DNA of 64,000 nt from G965218495 sp965218495 (GTDB lineage: Bacteria; Bacteroidota; Rhodothermia; Rhodothermales; Bin80), in contig OZ244626.1 in NCBI GenBank assembly GCA_965218495.1, forward strand, positions 1,984,001 to 2,048,000, given 5' to 3'. The notes below the pieces were generated by a model, which worked only from the letters and a program-made list of their open reading frames with translations, did no database searches and had not been told where the DNA came from. Of the stretch, positions 47,101 to 55,704 are shown one piece after another (position 1 is the first letter of the stretch; each line of letters opens with the position of its first letter). The translations under genes were made by a program, and so were the position numbers.

Positions 47101-47550
47101 CAGCACCTCTGTTACCCCCGCCACCGGTAGGTCCTCAAAAGCCTCGGCATTCAGGCTGGCGACGTTTGCTGACACGTCAAGCTGCACGATCGGGCGTTCG
47201 CTAACGACGACGATCTCTTCAAGACCGATCTGCTCTTCGCGCAAGTCTATATTCACGGTTGATGTCAAGCCGGTCGACACGCGCACCTCCTGAATCACCT
47301 CGTCGGTGTAGCCAATCAGCGAGGCGCGCAGCGTGTACGTTCCCGGACGCACGTTGTTGATGAAGTAGTACCCATCAACGTCGCTTGCTCCGCCCTGCAG
47401 GGTCTCCACCAGCAAGATGTTGACGCCCGGGAGCGTTTCTCCCGTTGCGCCGTCCGTCACCGTCCCGGCGATCTTCCCTCGCTGTGCCAACGCCGGTGAA
47501 GCGACGAGTAGTAAAACCGCGAATAGGCCCAGTAGCCGTCCATGCCTCAT
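44155..47550 (-). CDS. TonB-dependent outer-membrane receptor, SusC-like
   Basis: A 1131-residue receptor. The ATG at 47550 has a GGAGGA ribosome-binding site and opens a signal peptide (MRHGRLLGLFAVLLLVASPA, cleavage near LAQ). Residues about 25-110 form a carboxypeptidase-regulatory-like domain (GKIAGTVTDGATGETLPGVN). A plug domain follows (115-230: VLDLQAGIEPGLRVRGGGLN, VAFVVDGMNL), then a 22-strand barrel to the C-terminal strand (FNTFLNNRRVTLGVRLTF). It imports a large substrate across the outer membrane using energy from TonB. The substrate is unknown, since no SusD partner or hydrolase is adjacent. It is the first gene of the minus-strand set that runs to the ASPIC/TPR genes. Confidence 0.92.
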   Translation of the reverse strand: MRHGRLLGLFAVLLLVASPALAQRGKIAGTVTDGATGETLPGVNILLVETLQGGASDVDGYYFINNVRPGTYTLRASLIGYTDEVIQEVRVSTGLTSTVNIDLREEQIGLEEIVVVSERPIVQLDVSANVASLNAEAFEDLPVAGVTEVLDLQAGIEPGLRVRGGGLNEVAFVVDGMNLRTGRSQQPFTNISYTSLEEIQVQTGGFNAEYGNVRSGIVNVTTKEPSRTRYSVDALLRYQPPQAKTLEGLGGTNLNDCDYSGRVTGDCDSWFIRPFLDPAVAMDGTESGAWDIYKQRQYNGFEGWTTLAERLKNDEGFDVTAQDMQDYFKHTHRKDNAIAIPDYEADVTVSGPLVPGMSSQLGDLRFLLSYRGTQNAYLYPQSRDAFNSNTFQGKLVSNVSRGMKLTINGMMSTERGINQSQGSADLRMYNGNMPAYPWWGAGADIVDGINRRGRVLLSDGAFPLANIDHSLLGATFTHTLSASTFYEVSLQNLATKYRSHFPNLRDGSYIDDDGNFVQVPYTNNLGRPTEAGLANRDRLTEFGGTTDLNGDGVLTPYVVADEPFGFLGQGGNLIGGAETTGGHWVKTRDTSDVSVFTGRFDLTSQLTRVLQLKTGAELIISDYNLNYQRVNLALIGPEAEQDFPFERTPIQGAAYAQGKLEFQGMIANLGLRLDFFDANTPWWVAENPYDQAFRNRVEELDELLEKEDPSAQIFVSPRLGVSFPITLESKLYFNYGHFRQMLNPFDIFGIRQSRNGGIDVLGNPDHPMPLTVAYELGFDQNIAGQFLLRISGFYRDIRNQPRGVTYRSLGGVVSYSTREPWNYRDVRGAEVTLTKSRGKWIRGFLNYTYLQTKGGNFGYGEFNENTFEQRNYLRTSTDYRLGAPLAEPFARGNLLLLTPSKFMPSVLNGDLLGDWRVSLLGEWRAGTQWTWAGGAAAPPELQENVRWRSYIGFDLRFTKHINTQFGAAQLFLDVDNVFNRRHLYNVTGFHPDNRDFDRYMWSLHLPEDIYDELNAVDGSKTYLEKVNLGGLPYVWIPGSDKPGVFRHPDVDYQPVEAVGTLANVSSPAAAAWYWAADTGTYSRWNGSSWDQVPQDQVDQMLKDKAYIDMPNLRFNTFLNNRRVTLGVRLTF

Positions 47551-47798
47551 AGCGCATTCCTCCACGATGTTGTAGATGTTATAAGTTCGAGTTATTTAAC
47601 AGTTTGGACCCGCCCAAGCTCCTGTGTGCACAACGCGGCGCGCATGACGGTGGCACTGTCGGTCGTAAGCTCACAGCCAGACGGGCGGTCGTGTCCTTCT
47701 TAGCCGCAAATATCCCCAAAAAGCGCTTCGATGTCAAGCTGGAAACGCTTCCTAAAGCCTTCATGCTCTCTTAACCTACCAAGGCCCCGCACGCTCCG

Positions 47799-49400
47799 TT
47801 ACCAGAACAGCGCATACAGCGCCGTCGTAATGCCAAGAACGCCGAACGCAAGCCCCGCGAACAGCGGATCCGTACGTAGTACCCCCATACCCATATCAAT
47901 ACCCCTCTCACTGTCGCGACCCTTGCCCTCGATGAGGGAAAGCACCACTATCAAGGCTATTGACACCAGGAAAGCAATTCCCATGCGGTCCAAGAATGGC
48001 ATCTCTGGCAGGAGCCACTTCATGGACCAGGTCAGAGGGATGCTGAGCAATGCGGAGACCACGGCGGAATTCGCCGTGGCCTTCTTCCAGAAGAGGCCCA
48101 TGATGAATATGGCAAGCACACCCGGACTCACGAAGCCGGTAAACTCCTGAATGTACTGGAAGACCTGGTCGAGCGATGACAATAGCGGCGCCACGCACAC
48201 CGCTATGGCCATACCTATGAGGGCCACGAGGCGGCCGGTCCGCACGAGGGCAGCCTGCGAAGCGGTCTTGTTAAGGTAGTTGCGATATATATCCATCGTA
48301 AAGATGGTCGCGGTGCTGTTCATCATCGAAGCCAGAGAGGAAACGATCGCCGCAATAAGCGCCGCGAACGCCAGCCCCTTCAGGCCCGGCCCGACGTATT
48401 CATTCAGAAGCCACGGGTAGGCTTCGTCGGCTGCGCCGATCGGCGCATGAAGCGCGTAGGCTACAATGCCGGGGACAACGACGATTAGTGGCAACAGCAG
48501 CTTCAGGTAAGCCGCAAACGCCACGCCCCGCTGCGCCTCCTTCAGGCTGCGGGCGGCCAGCGTCCGCTGAATGATGTACTGATTACACCCCCAATAGAAC
48601 AGGTTCGCTATCCACATCCCTCCCAGCAGCACGCCCAGGCCAGGGAGAAGATCGTACGCATCCTGCAAGACCCCCTTATCATCAGTGTATAGCAGCTCGT
48701 CCTGGAATAGGATCATGTTAAACCGATCCGGCGCCTCTGCCAATAGACGCGAAAATCCGGCCAGCGGACCTTCGCCACCGCCGAACGCATTTAGTGCCAA
48801 AATCGTGGTTAGCAGGCCGCCGCCAACCAGGAAGGCCACCTGCACCACATCCGTCCAAGCCACGGCCTTCAAGCCGCCGTACACACTATATGCTGCCGCA
48901 AAGAGCGCCAGTGCTATAACTCCGATCCAGAGCTCCACGCCCATGATTCCCTTCAGGGCAAGCGCGCCCAGGTAGAGAACACTGGTGAGATTGACGAACA
49001 CGTATACCAGCAGCCAAAACACGGCCAACAGCGTGCGTACGCGCGCGTCGTAGCGCACTTCCAGAAACTGCGGCATCGTGAAGATGCCCTTCTTCAGGTA
49101 GATCGGGATGAAAAGCCACGCGACCAGCAACAGCGTGATCGCAGCCATCCATTCGTAGCTCGCAATGGCGAGGCCGAGGCGAAAGCCTGACCCACTCATG
49201 CCAATGAACTGCTCCGCAGAGATGTTCGAGGCAATCAGCGAAGCACCGATGGCCCACCAGGGCAGTGCCTTGCTGGCCAGGAAATAGTCCTCTGCGTCTT
49301 TCTTGTGTCCCGCTTTCTCCCTTGACACCCATAGGCCGATGCAGACTATCAGCAGGCAATAGGCGCCAAAGACGATGTAGTCAATCAGTGCGAAATCCAT
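47799..49400 (-). CDS. Sodium/solute symporter (SSS family, sugar-type)
   Basis: A 533-residue inner-membrane transporter with about 14 hydrophobic segments. The pattern DYFLASKALPWWAIGASLIA, SNISAEQFIGMSGSGFRLGL and NLFYWGCNQYIIQRTLAARS is typical of the SGLT/VSGLT branch, which couples Na+ entry to uptake of glucose, galactose or other sugars. The Na+ site region GLAFAALIAAIVSSLASMMN, with its neighbouring serines, is conserved. Its own substrate cannot be read from sequence. It stands alone, 250 bases from the TonB receptor gene on the same strand, so it could import what the receptor brings in; this is only a positional suggestion. Confidence 0.9.
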   Translation of the reverse strand: MDFALIDYIVFGAYCLLIVCIGLWVSREKAGHKKDAEDYFLASKALPWWAIGASLIASNISAEQFIGMSGSGFRLGLAIASYEWMAAITLLLVAWLFIPIYLKKGIFTMPQFLEVRYDARVRTLLAVFWLLVYVFVNLTSVLYLGALALKGIMGVELWIGVIALALFAAAYSVYGGLKAVAWTDVVQVAFLVGGGLLTTILALNAFGGGEGPLAGFSRLLAEAPDRFNMILFQDELLYTDDKGVLQDAYDLLPGLGVLLGGMWIANLFYWGCNQYIIQRTLAARSLKEAQRGVAFAAYLKLLLPLIVVVPGIVAYALHAPIGAADEAYPWLLNEYVGPGLKGLAFAALIAAIVSSLASMMNSTATIFTMDIYRNYLNKTASQAALVRTGRLVALIGMAIAVCVAPLLSSLDQVFQYIQEFTGFVSPGVLAIFIMGLFWKKATANSAVVSALLSIPLTWSMKWLLPEMPFLDRMGIAFLVSIALIVVLSLIEGKGRDSERGIDMGMGVLRTDPLFAGLAFGVLGITTALYALFW

Positions 49401-49673
49401 CCGGTATCGGTGTTATGAGCACAACAGCACCGGCACGTACGCCGGCAAAGGCGCACCAATATAGCTAGATTGAAAACTTCCACGCCGCGCAAATCTGCCA
49501 TTCTGCAGCCGCGAATGGCTATAGCTGAAATTCTGTGACCAAGCGAGGCTGGATCAGCGCTCCATGCCAGCCTGCGACGCATCTCTTGAGGGGTCCTAGA
49601 CCAGATCCGGGCCTACCAGTCCAACGGTGGTCTGTCAAAACCTGCTGACTTCCGCGCGTTCTCTTGCCGGTGC

Positions 49674-50162
49674 CTACCGCACCCGGCGCCACATCTCATC
49701 GTAGCGGCTGTCGCTCACACCCCCGACATGGTGCCAGATGGAATCGCCAACGATCGCGCACTCAAACATGAACTGCGCACCCACATTCTCAGGAATGGCG
49801 CTGTATTCGACGAATTCGGTGTAGAATCCACCTGCGCCCAGCGTGTAACGTCCGCCCTGTGCATGCACGAACTCATCGGCCGACTGCCGAATGAACATCC
49901 AATGTGTTTCGTTGAGAACTTTTAGCGTAGGCGCCTCGTGGTAGTTGGGGTCCGATTCGAAATCGCCGCTGAGAGCCCCGGCGGATTCGTTGATTCGTAC
50001 CAGCTCCCATGAGCCGACCAGGCTTGGACAGACGTTGTCGCCGCCATTTGCCGCCTCCGCTTCACCATTTTCCATAGCCGTGCCTTCCGGCGCATCCGCA
50101 CAGCCAAAGGCGGTCATAAAAAACAATACGCTGGCGAATAATACTATACTTAGCGGTTTCAT
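49674..50162 (-). CDS. Small lipoprotein, lipocalin-like
   Basis: A 162-residue lipoprotein (signal MKPLSIVLFASVLFFMTAFG, Cys21). After an Ala/Glu/Gly-rich linker the mature part opens CPSLVGSWELVRINESAGAL, a typical lipocalin-like entry (GSWELV). It continues with strands THWMFIRQSADEFVHAQGGR, YTLGAGGFYTEFVEYSA, FECAIVGDSIWHHVGG and a terminal YDEMWRRVR. Related small proteins bind hydrophobic ligands or have unknown roles. No operon partner is evident: it is separated by over 200 bases from both neighbours. Confidence 0.78.
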   Translation of the reverse strand: MKPLSIVLFASVLFFMTAFGCADAPEGTAMENGEAEAANGGDNVCPSLVGSWELVRINESAGALSGDFESDPNYHEAPTLKVLNETHWMFIRQSADEFVHAQGGRYTLGAGGFYTEFVEYSAIPENVGAQFMFECAIVGDSIWHHVGGVSDSRYDEMWRRVR

Positions 50163-50378
50163 GGCGGCTACCTCTTAACACGATTGGAATTGACCATCCA
50201 CAATATAGGCAGCAGAATCCAAAAGAACACCCCACCACCGGCACAACGTCCTGGACCTGCCACGCAGCGCGCAGCTTATGGCCTAATGAATCGCCACTCG
50301 GTGCGGAAGCCGCCTGTACCCTTACGGCCCACGCGCGTCCCCTGGTGAGCCCCTAGGCCCAAGCGTGTGGCCAGCGGC

Positions 50379-52052
50379 CTAAGCGCCCGGCTTCCTGATC
50401 TCGTCAACGAGATTCCGGATAGTCGTTGGCGGCGCCGGCGTAAAGTGCGAAACCACCAACGCAACGGCGAAATTGATCGTCATTCCGAGGGTCCCAATAC
50501 CTTCCGGGGAGATGCCAAAGAGCCAATGTGCTTCGGTGTTGAGTTCAGGACTGATGAACTTGAAGAAGATGATGTAGGCAGCGGTAAAGACAATTCCGCT
50601 GATCATGCCGCTGATGGCTCCATACTTGTTCATCCGCCGGGTGAAAATGCCCAGGAGGATCGCCGGGAAAAATGACGCGGCAGCCAGCCCGAATGCGAAC
50701 GCCACGACCTGGGCAACGAACCCTGGCGGATCAATCCCGAAGTATCCGGCAATGCAGACGGCCACGCCTGCAGTGATGCGCGCAGTCAGCAGCTCCTGCT
50801 TTTCGGTGATGGAGGGTCTCAGGCCTTTCTTGAGCAGGTCGCGAGCGACCGATGTCGAAATCACCAGGAGTAATCCAGCGGCCGTAGACAGAGCAGCCGC
50901 CAGGCCGCCCGCTGCCACAAGGCCGATCACCCAGTTCGGCAGGCCAGCAATCTCCGGGCTGGCAAGTACTATGATGTCACGGTCAATCACCAACTCGTTG
51001 GCCGTACGATCTCCCACGTATTGGATGTGCCCGTCCCCGTTCTTGTCCTCAAAAGTGATCAGACCCGTGGCTTCCCAGTTCTTGAACCACGGCGGCACCG
51101 CGTCATAGGGTGCTTCGGAAACGGTGTTCAGCAGATTCGTGCGTGCAAAGGCGGCCACCGCCGGCGCACTCGTGTACAACAACGCAATAAATACGAGTGC
51201 CCACCCCGCGCTGCTACGGGCCGCTGAAACACGGGGCACCGTATAGAATCGGACGATGACGTGCGGTAGACCCGCCGTACCCACCATGAGCGCCGCCGTA
51301 ATGGCGAACACGTCAATCATACCCTTGTTGCCACCTGTATAGGCGTCAAATCCCAGCTCTGCGCTAAGACCGTCGAGCTTGTCCAGAAGGAAGGTGCCCG
51401 AGCCGTCCGCCAGCGTGCTGCCAAATCCGATCTGCGGAACCACCTGCCCCGTCATAAGGAGTGAGATGAAGATCGCCGGCACCAGGTATGCAAAGATCAG
51501 CACGCAGTACTGGGCTACCTGTGTGTAGGTGATCCCCCTCATGCCGCCAAGGACTGCATAGAAGAACACGATTCCCATGCCAATGAGCACACCCGGGACA
51601 ATGCCAATCTCCAGGAAACGGGAAAACACAATCCCTACGCCGCGCATCTGGCCGGCTACATAGGTGAAGGACACAAACACCGCGCAGATGACTGCGACGA
51701 AACGGGCGGTCTGCGAGTAGTACCGATCGCCCACAAAGTCCGGCACGGTGAACTTGCCAAACCGGCGCAAGTATGGCGCCAAGAGCAGGGCCAGCAGTAC
51801 GTAACCACCGGTCCAGCCCATAAGGTATACGCTGCCGTCTCGGCCCATGAAGGCGATAAGGCCGGCCATGGAGATAAACGAGGCGGCGCTCATCCAGTCG
51901 GCAGCCGTGGCCATGCCGTTGAGCACGGGCGGCACCCGCCCGCCCGCCACGTAGAATTCGCCCGTAGACCTGGCACGTGACCACACCGCCACGCCGATAT
52001 ACAGTGCGAAACTCAGCCCTACTAGGACGAATGTCCAGGCCTGTGCGTCCAT
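50379..52052 (-). CDS. Sodium:solute symporter, large subunit (VC_2705/ActP type)
   Basis: A 557-residue SSS transporter. FYVAGGRVPPVLNGMATAAD, WMSAASFISMAGLIAF and GTAGLPHVIVRFYTVPRVSA are typical of the acetate/organic-acid branch and of the VC_2705 subfamily. About 13 membrane segments are visible. An extra-membrane loop (about 330-350) holds FEDKNGDGHIQYVGDRTANE, which reads like an EF-hand calcium loop (DKNGDGHI). It starts four bases after the DUF4212 small subunit, the known partner of this subfamily (Na_symport_sm with Na_symport_lg). The substrate is probably a monocarboxylate such as acetate, but this is inferred. Confidence 0.9.
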   Translation of the reverse strand: MDAQAWTFVLVGLSFALYIGVAVWSRARSTGEFYVAGGRVPPVLNGMATAADWMSAASFISMAGLIAFMGRDGSVYLMGWTGGYVLLALLLAPYLRRFGKFTVPDFVGDRYYSQTARFVAVICAVFVSFTYVAGQMRGVGIVFSRFLEIGIVPGVLIGMGIVFFYAVLGGMRGITYTQVAQYCVLIFAYLVPAIFISLLMTGQVVPQIGFGSTLADGSGTFLLDKLDGLSAELGFDAYTGGNKGMIDVFAITAALMVGTAGLPHVIVRFYTVPRVSAARSSAGWALVFIALLYTSAPAVAAFARTNLLNTVSEAPYDAVPPWFKNWEATGLITFEDKNGDGHIQYVGDRTANELVIDRDIIVLASPEIAGLPNWVIGLVAAGGLAAALSTAAGLLLVISTSVARDLLKKGLRPSITEKQELLTARITAGVAVCIAGYFGIDPPGFVAQVVAFAFGLAAASFFPAILLGIFTRRMNKYGAISGMISGIVFTAAYIIFFKFISPELNTEAHWLFGISPEGIGTLGMTINFAVALVVSHFTPAPPTTIRNLVDEIRKPGA

Positions 52053-52056
52053 GACA

Positions 52057-52293
52057 CTAACTGGCTCCTTCTCTGGCGTCCAACCGTTTCATCAGGTAGA
52101 CGTAGACGAAGATGAGAATAACGAATACGTAGATGGCGCCCTGCTGCGCAAACCAGAACCCGAGCTTGAATCCGCCGATGCGGATCATGTCAAGCTCATC
52201 GACAAAGAGCACGCCGAACCCGAACGACACCAGAAACCAGATCGGGAGCAGGATGCCCAAGTACTTCAGGTTGCTCTTCCAATAGGTGTTCAT
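52057..52293 (-). CDS. DUF4212 protein, symporter small subunit
   Basis: A 78-residue membrane protein with two transmembrane helices (YLGILLPIWFLVSFGFGVLF and GAIYVFVILIFVYVYLMKRL). The stretch GFKLGFWFAQQGAIYVFV is a signature of DUF4212, the small subunit found next to VC_2705-type sodium symporters. Its ATG overlaps the stop of the MscS gene by four bases (ATGA) and the large subunit follows four bases later. Confidence 0.92.
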   Translation of the reverse strand: MNTYWKSNLKYLGILLPIWFLVSFGFGVLFVDELDMIRIGGFKLGFWFAQQGAIYVFVILIFVYVYLMKRLDAREGAS

Positions 52294-53378
52294 AGGCCGG
52301 CGTCTCCACTTTCAAGGTATACGGTACGCGAAGGGAAGGCAATGCGCAGGCCTTGCGCTTCGACAAGTCTAAGAATACTCATCAGCACAGCTTCTTGCGC
52401 TTCCATGAACGCGCCAAAATCGGGCGTGGTAGTAAACGCCTGAACGAGAATGCCCAGGCTCGAGTCATCCAAAGACTCCAGATGCACCATCACACTGGAG
52501 TCGTCAATAGCCTCCATCTTCCGGATCGTTGTTCGCACCAACGCAATAAATCCAGCAATCTCGTCAGGCGTGGTGCTGTAGTGCAGCCCCACCTTCAGGC
52601 GGATACGGCGCTGACTGCGGTCGGAGTAGTTGATCAGCGTCGAGGTGGTGAACGACTGGTTCGGAATAGTTGCAAGAGACTTGTCGAGCTTGCGAACTCG
52701 CGTAACACGCAGCCCAATCTCCTCAATGACACCTTCCGTTCCCGAGATGTTCACGAAGTCCCCTATGCTGAACGGCCGGTCAGTAAAGACGACGACCGAC
52801 CCGAACAGGTTGGCTACAGTGTCCTTAGCTGCGAGTGCCAAGGCCAAACCGCCAACGCTTAGGCTCGCAATAAGGCTGGTTACGGAGTAGCCAAACTTAT
52901 CTATGATACCGATGCCCACGACGAGCGCCAAGGCAACCTTCAGTGCCTTGCGTGCCAACGGTATGAGCTGGTCGTCAAGGCGCGTGTCCGTTTGGGCAGC
53001 CTTGCGGCCGGCGGCGCTCGCGGCAACGTCAATGATCCTGAACAAGGCAGCGGCAAGCGCGACGGCCACCGCGACCAGCAGCCCGTTCAAAACGAACTGG
53101 CGCACGTTGTACGGCTCTTCCGGCAGATTCAGCACCAGTCCGACCCCGTACCACAGGCCTACAAGAAACACCAGGCTGAGAGGCTTAGGCACGAGCCTTA
53201 TAATGTCAGCGGCCCAGTCCTTCTCTCGTACGTACCGCGCCGGAATAAACCTTCGCACCAGCCAGCGGACAATCCGGCGGCTGAATAGACCGGGCGCCAA
53301 GAGAAGGGCTGCCGCCACAAGGCGCCACAGCGCAATGCCCCACAACACTTCTTGATACAGAATCTGGCTGTCCATCAA
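52290..53378 (-). CDS. Small-conductance mechanosensitive channel, MscS family
   Basis: A 362-residue channel with five N-terminal hydrophobic segments, of which the last (SLSVGGLALALAAKDTVANL) is the pore-lining TM3 rich in Gly and Ala. The beta domain follows (FGSVVVFTDRPFSIGDFVNI, GTEGVIEEIGLRVTRVRKLD, ATIPNQSFTTSTLINYSDR), then the alpha/beta C-terminal domain. MscS channels release solutes when membrane tension rises on osmotic down-shock. The gene overlaps the WbqC gene upstream and the DUF4212 gene downstream by four bases each, so the four genes form one translationally coupled operon. Confidence 0.92.
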   Translation of the reverse strand: MMDSQILYQEVLWGIALWRLVAAALLLAPGLFSRRIVRWLVRRFIPARYVREKDWAADIIRLVPKPLSLVFLVGLWYGVGLVLNLPEEPYNVRQFVLNGLLVAVAVALAAALFRIIDVAASAAGRKAAQTDTRLDDQLIPLARKALKVALALVVGIGIIDKFGYSVTSLIASLSVGGLALALAAKDTVANLFGSVVVFTDRPFSIGDFVNISGTEGVIEEIGLRVTRVRKLDKSLATIPNQSFTTSTLINYSDRSQRRIRLKVGLHYSTTPDEIAGFIALVRTTIRKMEAIDDSSVMVHLESLDDSSLGILVQAFTTTPDFGAFMEAQEAVLMSILRLVEAQGLRIAFPSRTVYLESGDAGL

Positions 53379-54046
53379 ATCTCCGCTATTGAGATGCCGC
53401 GTTGCAGTACCGCCAGGCTTTCCGGGCCGTAGTTGAAAAGCAGATCAAGCGCCGTCATGCCGGGCACAAATCCCTCAAACGCCTGCCGATAAGTCGGATG
53501 GGCAAAGTGCAAGACCCGAATCCCAGGAGCCCGGTAACGATCGACCCGCGCAGCCGACGGCGGCAAAAGTACCACCTTTTCCGGAAACGACTGTACCACC
53601 GACTGCATTGAGCCAGGCTGCCCCGCCATCGTGGACGCACGCGCAAGTGTGGACTGCAGGCCGAAGAGTCGGTGCGTAAGTAGAACGGAAGCGCAGGTAA
53701 CCTCGGCCAGGCGCGTATACCCAACGGCAAAGAAGTTCGCCATTGGCTCTTCGTAGTGCGCGAAAAATGGTGTACGGCTGTAGTTGAACAGAAAGGCTTT
53801 CCAATGCCGCTTGCGCCACGCGGCTACCTGCCGGATACTCGTAGTGACCTGCGGCTGGCCGTGCTGCCCACCCTTGAGTGGAACCGTCACCCATTGTGTG
53901 CCCTGACTGTTGCGCACCCGCGTACGATTCTGGAATGACTGCCGGCTGTACTGAAAGGTGTCGGCCATCACAAAGCACGTCGCGCGCTGCATCAGCGCCA
54001 CGTATGAAAGCCTGGGGAAGTACTCTGGTGGCCGAACCGCGACCAT
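53375..54046 (-). CDS. WbqC family protein
   Basis: A 223-residue cytoplasmic protein from the ATG at 54046; the longer frame would overlap the divergent LD-carboxypeptidase gene. PEYFPRLSYVALMQRATCFV, DTFQYSRQSFQNRTRVRN, TQWVTVPLKGG and WKAFLFNYSRTPFFAHYEEP are typical of WbqC. The C-terminus holds DLLFNYGPESLAVL, also conserved. WbqC proteins are linked to O-antigen or glycan synthesis in some bacteria, but the reaction is not firmly established. It is the first gene of the WbqC-MscS-DUF4212-symporter operon. Confidence 0.88.
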   Translation of the reverse strand: MVAVRPPEYFPRLSYVALMQRATCFVMADTFQYSRQSFQNRTRVRNSQGTQWVTVPLKGGQHGQPQVTTSIRQVAAWRKRHWKAFLFNYSRTPFFAHYEEPMANFFAVGYTRLAEVTCASVLLTHRLFGLQSTLARASTMAGQPGSMQSVVQSFPEKVVLLPPSAARVDRYRAPGIRVLHFAHPTYRQAFEGFVPGMTALDLLFNYGPESLAVLQRGISIAEI

Positions 54047-54090
54047 TGCTTTGTGCTTATCTTTCGAGCTTATACTCCGTTCGCATATCC

Positions 54091-55005
54091 TTGGACCTGG
54101 CTTCCCCTCTAATTCCTGGCGATACCATTGCGGTAGTGGCACCCAGCAGTGCCCCACGCAAGCCGGAGCGGTTGGCGCAGGGGCTCACGGCGCTGGAAGA
54201 AGCGGGATTCAAGCTGGATTGGCAACCCTCTCGACTGACGCAGCGAGGATACCTTGCGGGCAGCGATGCGGAGCGAGCGCGTTTGTTCAATGACGCCGTC
54301 AGAGATGGAAGTGTTAAAGCTATCATGTGCGTACGTGGTGGATATGGCGCATTGCGAATCCTGGATCGCATTGACTACGCCGCCGCGCGTCGTCACCGTA
54401 AGCTGCTGATCGGGTTTAGCGATATCACAGCCCTGCATCTGGCTCTGTACCAGCGTGCTGGATGGCGAGGCCTTTCGGGGCCCGTTGTGGTAGACTTCGC
54501 CGAGTCGAGCCCCAAGGTACGGGCGCGTTTTTTGGCGGTAGCCCGCGGGGAGCTTCCTCCACCCTTCCCGGCACTGGGCGTGATTCGCCCGGGAATGGCC
54601 CAGGGCCCACTGTTAGGCGGCAACCTCTCCATGGTAGCGCGCCTCATCGGAACCCCGTACCTGCCATCTCTTGAGGGCGCGATACTGGTACTGGAAGAAG
54701 TCAACGAGGCACCATACCGAATCGACGCGCTCTTTGCGCAACTGCGTTTGGCTGGAATTTTGCGATCTTTGGGCGGGCTGGTCCTGGGAGCCTTTTCGGG
54801 CTGGGAGCCGCGGCATAGCCATGCGGTCCTCACGCCCAGGGAAATCTTCGAAGATTACTTTTGCGACGCCCCGTATCCGGTAGCGACAGGACTCCCCTAT
54901 GGGCACTTTGCAGAGCGGGCAACCCTTCCGGTGGCAGCGAAGGCAGCGCTCGAGGTAACGCAGCACGGCGGCACGCTCAAGGTGCTGGAACCAGTATGCA
55001 GGTAG
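54091..55005 (+). CDS. LD-carboxypeptidase, peptidase family S66
   Basis: About 304 residues from a TTG at 54091 (LDLASPLIPGDTIAVVAPSS); an in-frame ATG at 54004 would extend into the divergent WbqC gene. Family S66 enzymes are cytoplasmic and cut the L,D bond to D-alanine in muropeptides during murein recycling. The catalytic triad is visible: Ser in LIGFSDITALH (about 110), Glu in ILVLEEVNEAPYRID (about 202) and His in GLPYGHFAERATLP (about 272). MCVRGGYGALRILDRIDYAA is the family's oxyanion region. It is transcribed divergently from WbqC and precedes purN by about 75 bases. Confidence 0.87.
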   Translation: MDLASPLIPGDTIAVVAPSSAPRKPERLAQGLTALEEAGFKLDWQPSRLTQRGYLAGSDAERARLFNDAVRDGSVKAIMCVRGGYGALRILDRIDYAAARRHRKLLIGFSDITALHLALYQRAGWRGLSGPVVVDFAESSPKVRARFLAVARGELPPPFPALGVIRPGMAQGPLLGGNLSMVARLIGTPYLPSLEGAILVLEEVNEAPYRIDALFAQLRLAGILRSLGGLVLGAFSGWEPRHSHAVLTPREIFEDYFCDAPYPVATGLPYGHFAERATLPVAAKAALEVTQHGGTLKVLEPVCR

Positions 55006-55079
55006 GCATTTTGGCATCGTTTTAAAACCTTTGCGTCCGCAGGTTGCGTATAAGCATCCGAGAAAATGAGACCAGACCG

Positions 55080-55703
55080 ATGATGCAACGCCTAGCCGTT
55101 CTGGCCTCCGGGAGCGGCTCAAACTTTCGAGCGATCCTTCAGGCCATTGAAGCAGAAACACTGCCGCTTTCGTGTCCGCTACTGGTCAGTAACACACACA
55201 GGGCTGCCGCTCTGGCTATCGCCAGTGACTATGGCTGCGAAGCAGTGGTGCTGAAGCCACGCGAATTCTCCCATGAGCAGGCGTACGCGGATGCACTCCT
55301 TGGCCTATTCGGGCAGCACAAGATCGAATTGGTGGCCCTGGCAGGCTATTTGAAGAAGGTGCCGCCGCGGGTGGTGGCAGCCTTTCGACACCGCATGGTC
55401 AACATCCATCCTGCGCTGCTGCCAGACTTTGGCGGAAGAGGACTCTATGGCCGGCACGTTCATGCCGCGGTACTTGCCGCCGCCGCAAAGCAGAGCGGCG
55501 CTACGGTCCACTTCGTAGACGAGGAATTCGATACGGGGCCCATTATTTTGCAAGAACGCGTGCCCGTGTTGCCGCACGATACGCCCGCGTCGCTCGCAGC
55601 CCGCGTTCTCGCGGTTGAGCACCAACTGTATCCGAAGGCTTTGTGCCTACTGGCACAGGGAAAGGTATGCGTTCATGGTCGGCAGGTTACTGTCTTAGCA
55701 TAG
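55080..55703 (+). CDS. purN: Phosphoribosylglycinamide formyltransferase
   Basis: A 207-residue PurN, which transfers a formyl group from 10-formyl-tetrahydrofolate to GAR in purine synthesis. The phosphate-binding ASGSGSNFRAIL lies at the N-terminus; the catalytic pattern MVNIHPALLPDFGGRGLYG (with the Asn and His) and HFVDEEFDTGPIIL (catalytic Asp) are intact. I chose ATG 55080; the next ATG, 55083, would do equally well. It ends one base before purH, so the two are cotranscribed. LVALAGYLKKVPPRVVAAF is also typical. Confidence 0.95.
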   Translation: MMQRLAVLASGSGSNFRAILQAIEAETLPLSCPLLVSNTHRAAALAIASDYGCEAVVLKPREFSHEQAYADALLGLFGQHKIELVALAGYLKKVPPRVVAAFRHRMVNIHPALLPDFGGRGLYGRHVHAAVLAAAAKQSGATVHFVDEEFDTGPIILQERVPVLPHDTPASLAARVLAVEHQLYPKALCLLAQGKVCVHGRQVTVLA

Positions 55704-55704
55704 C

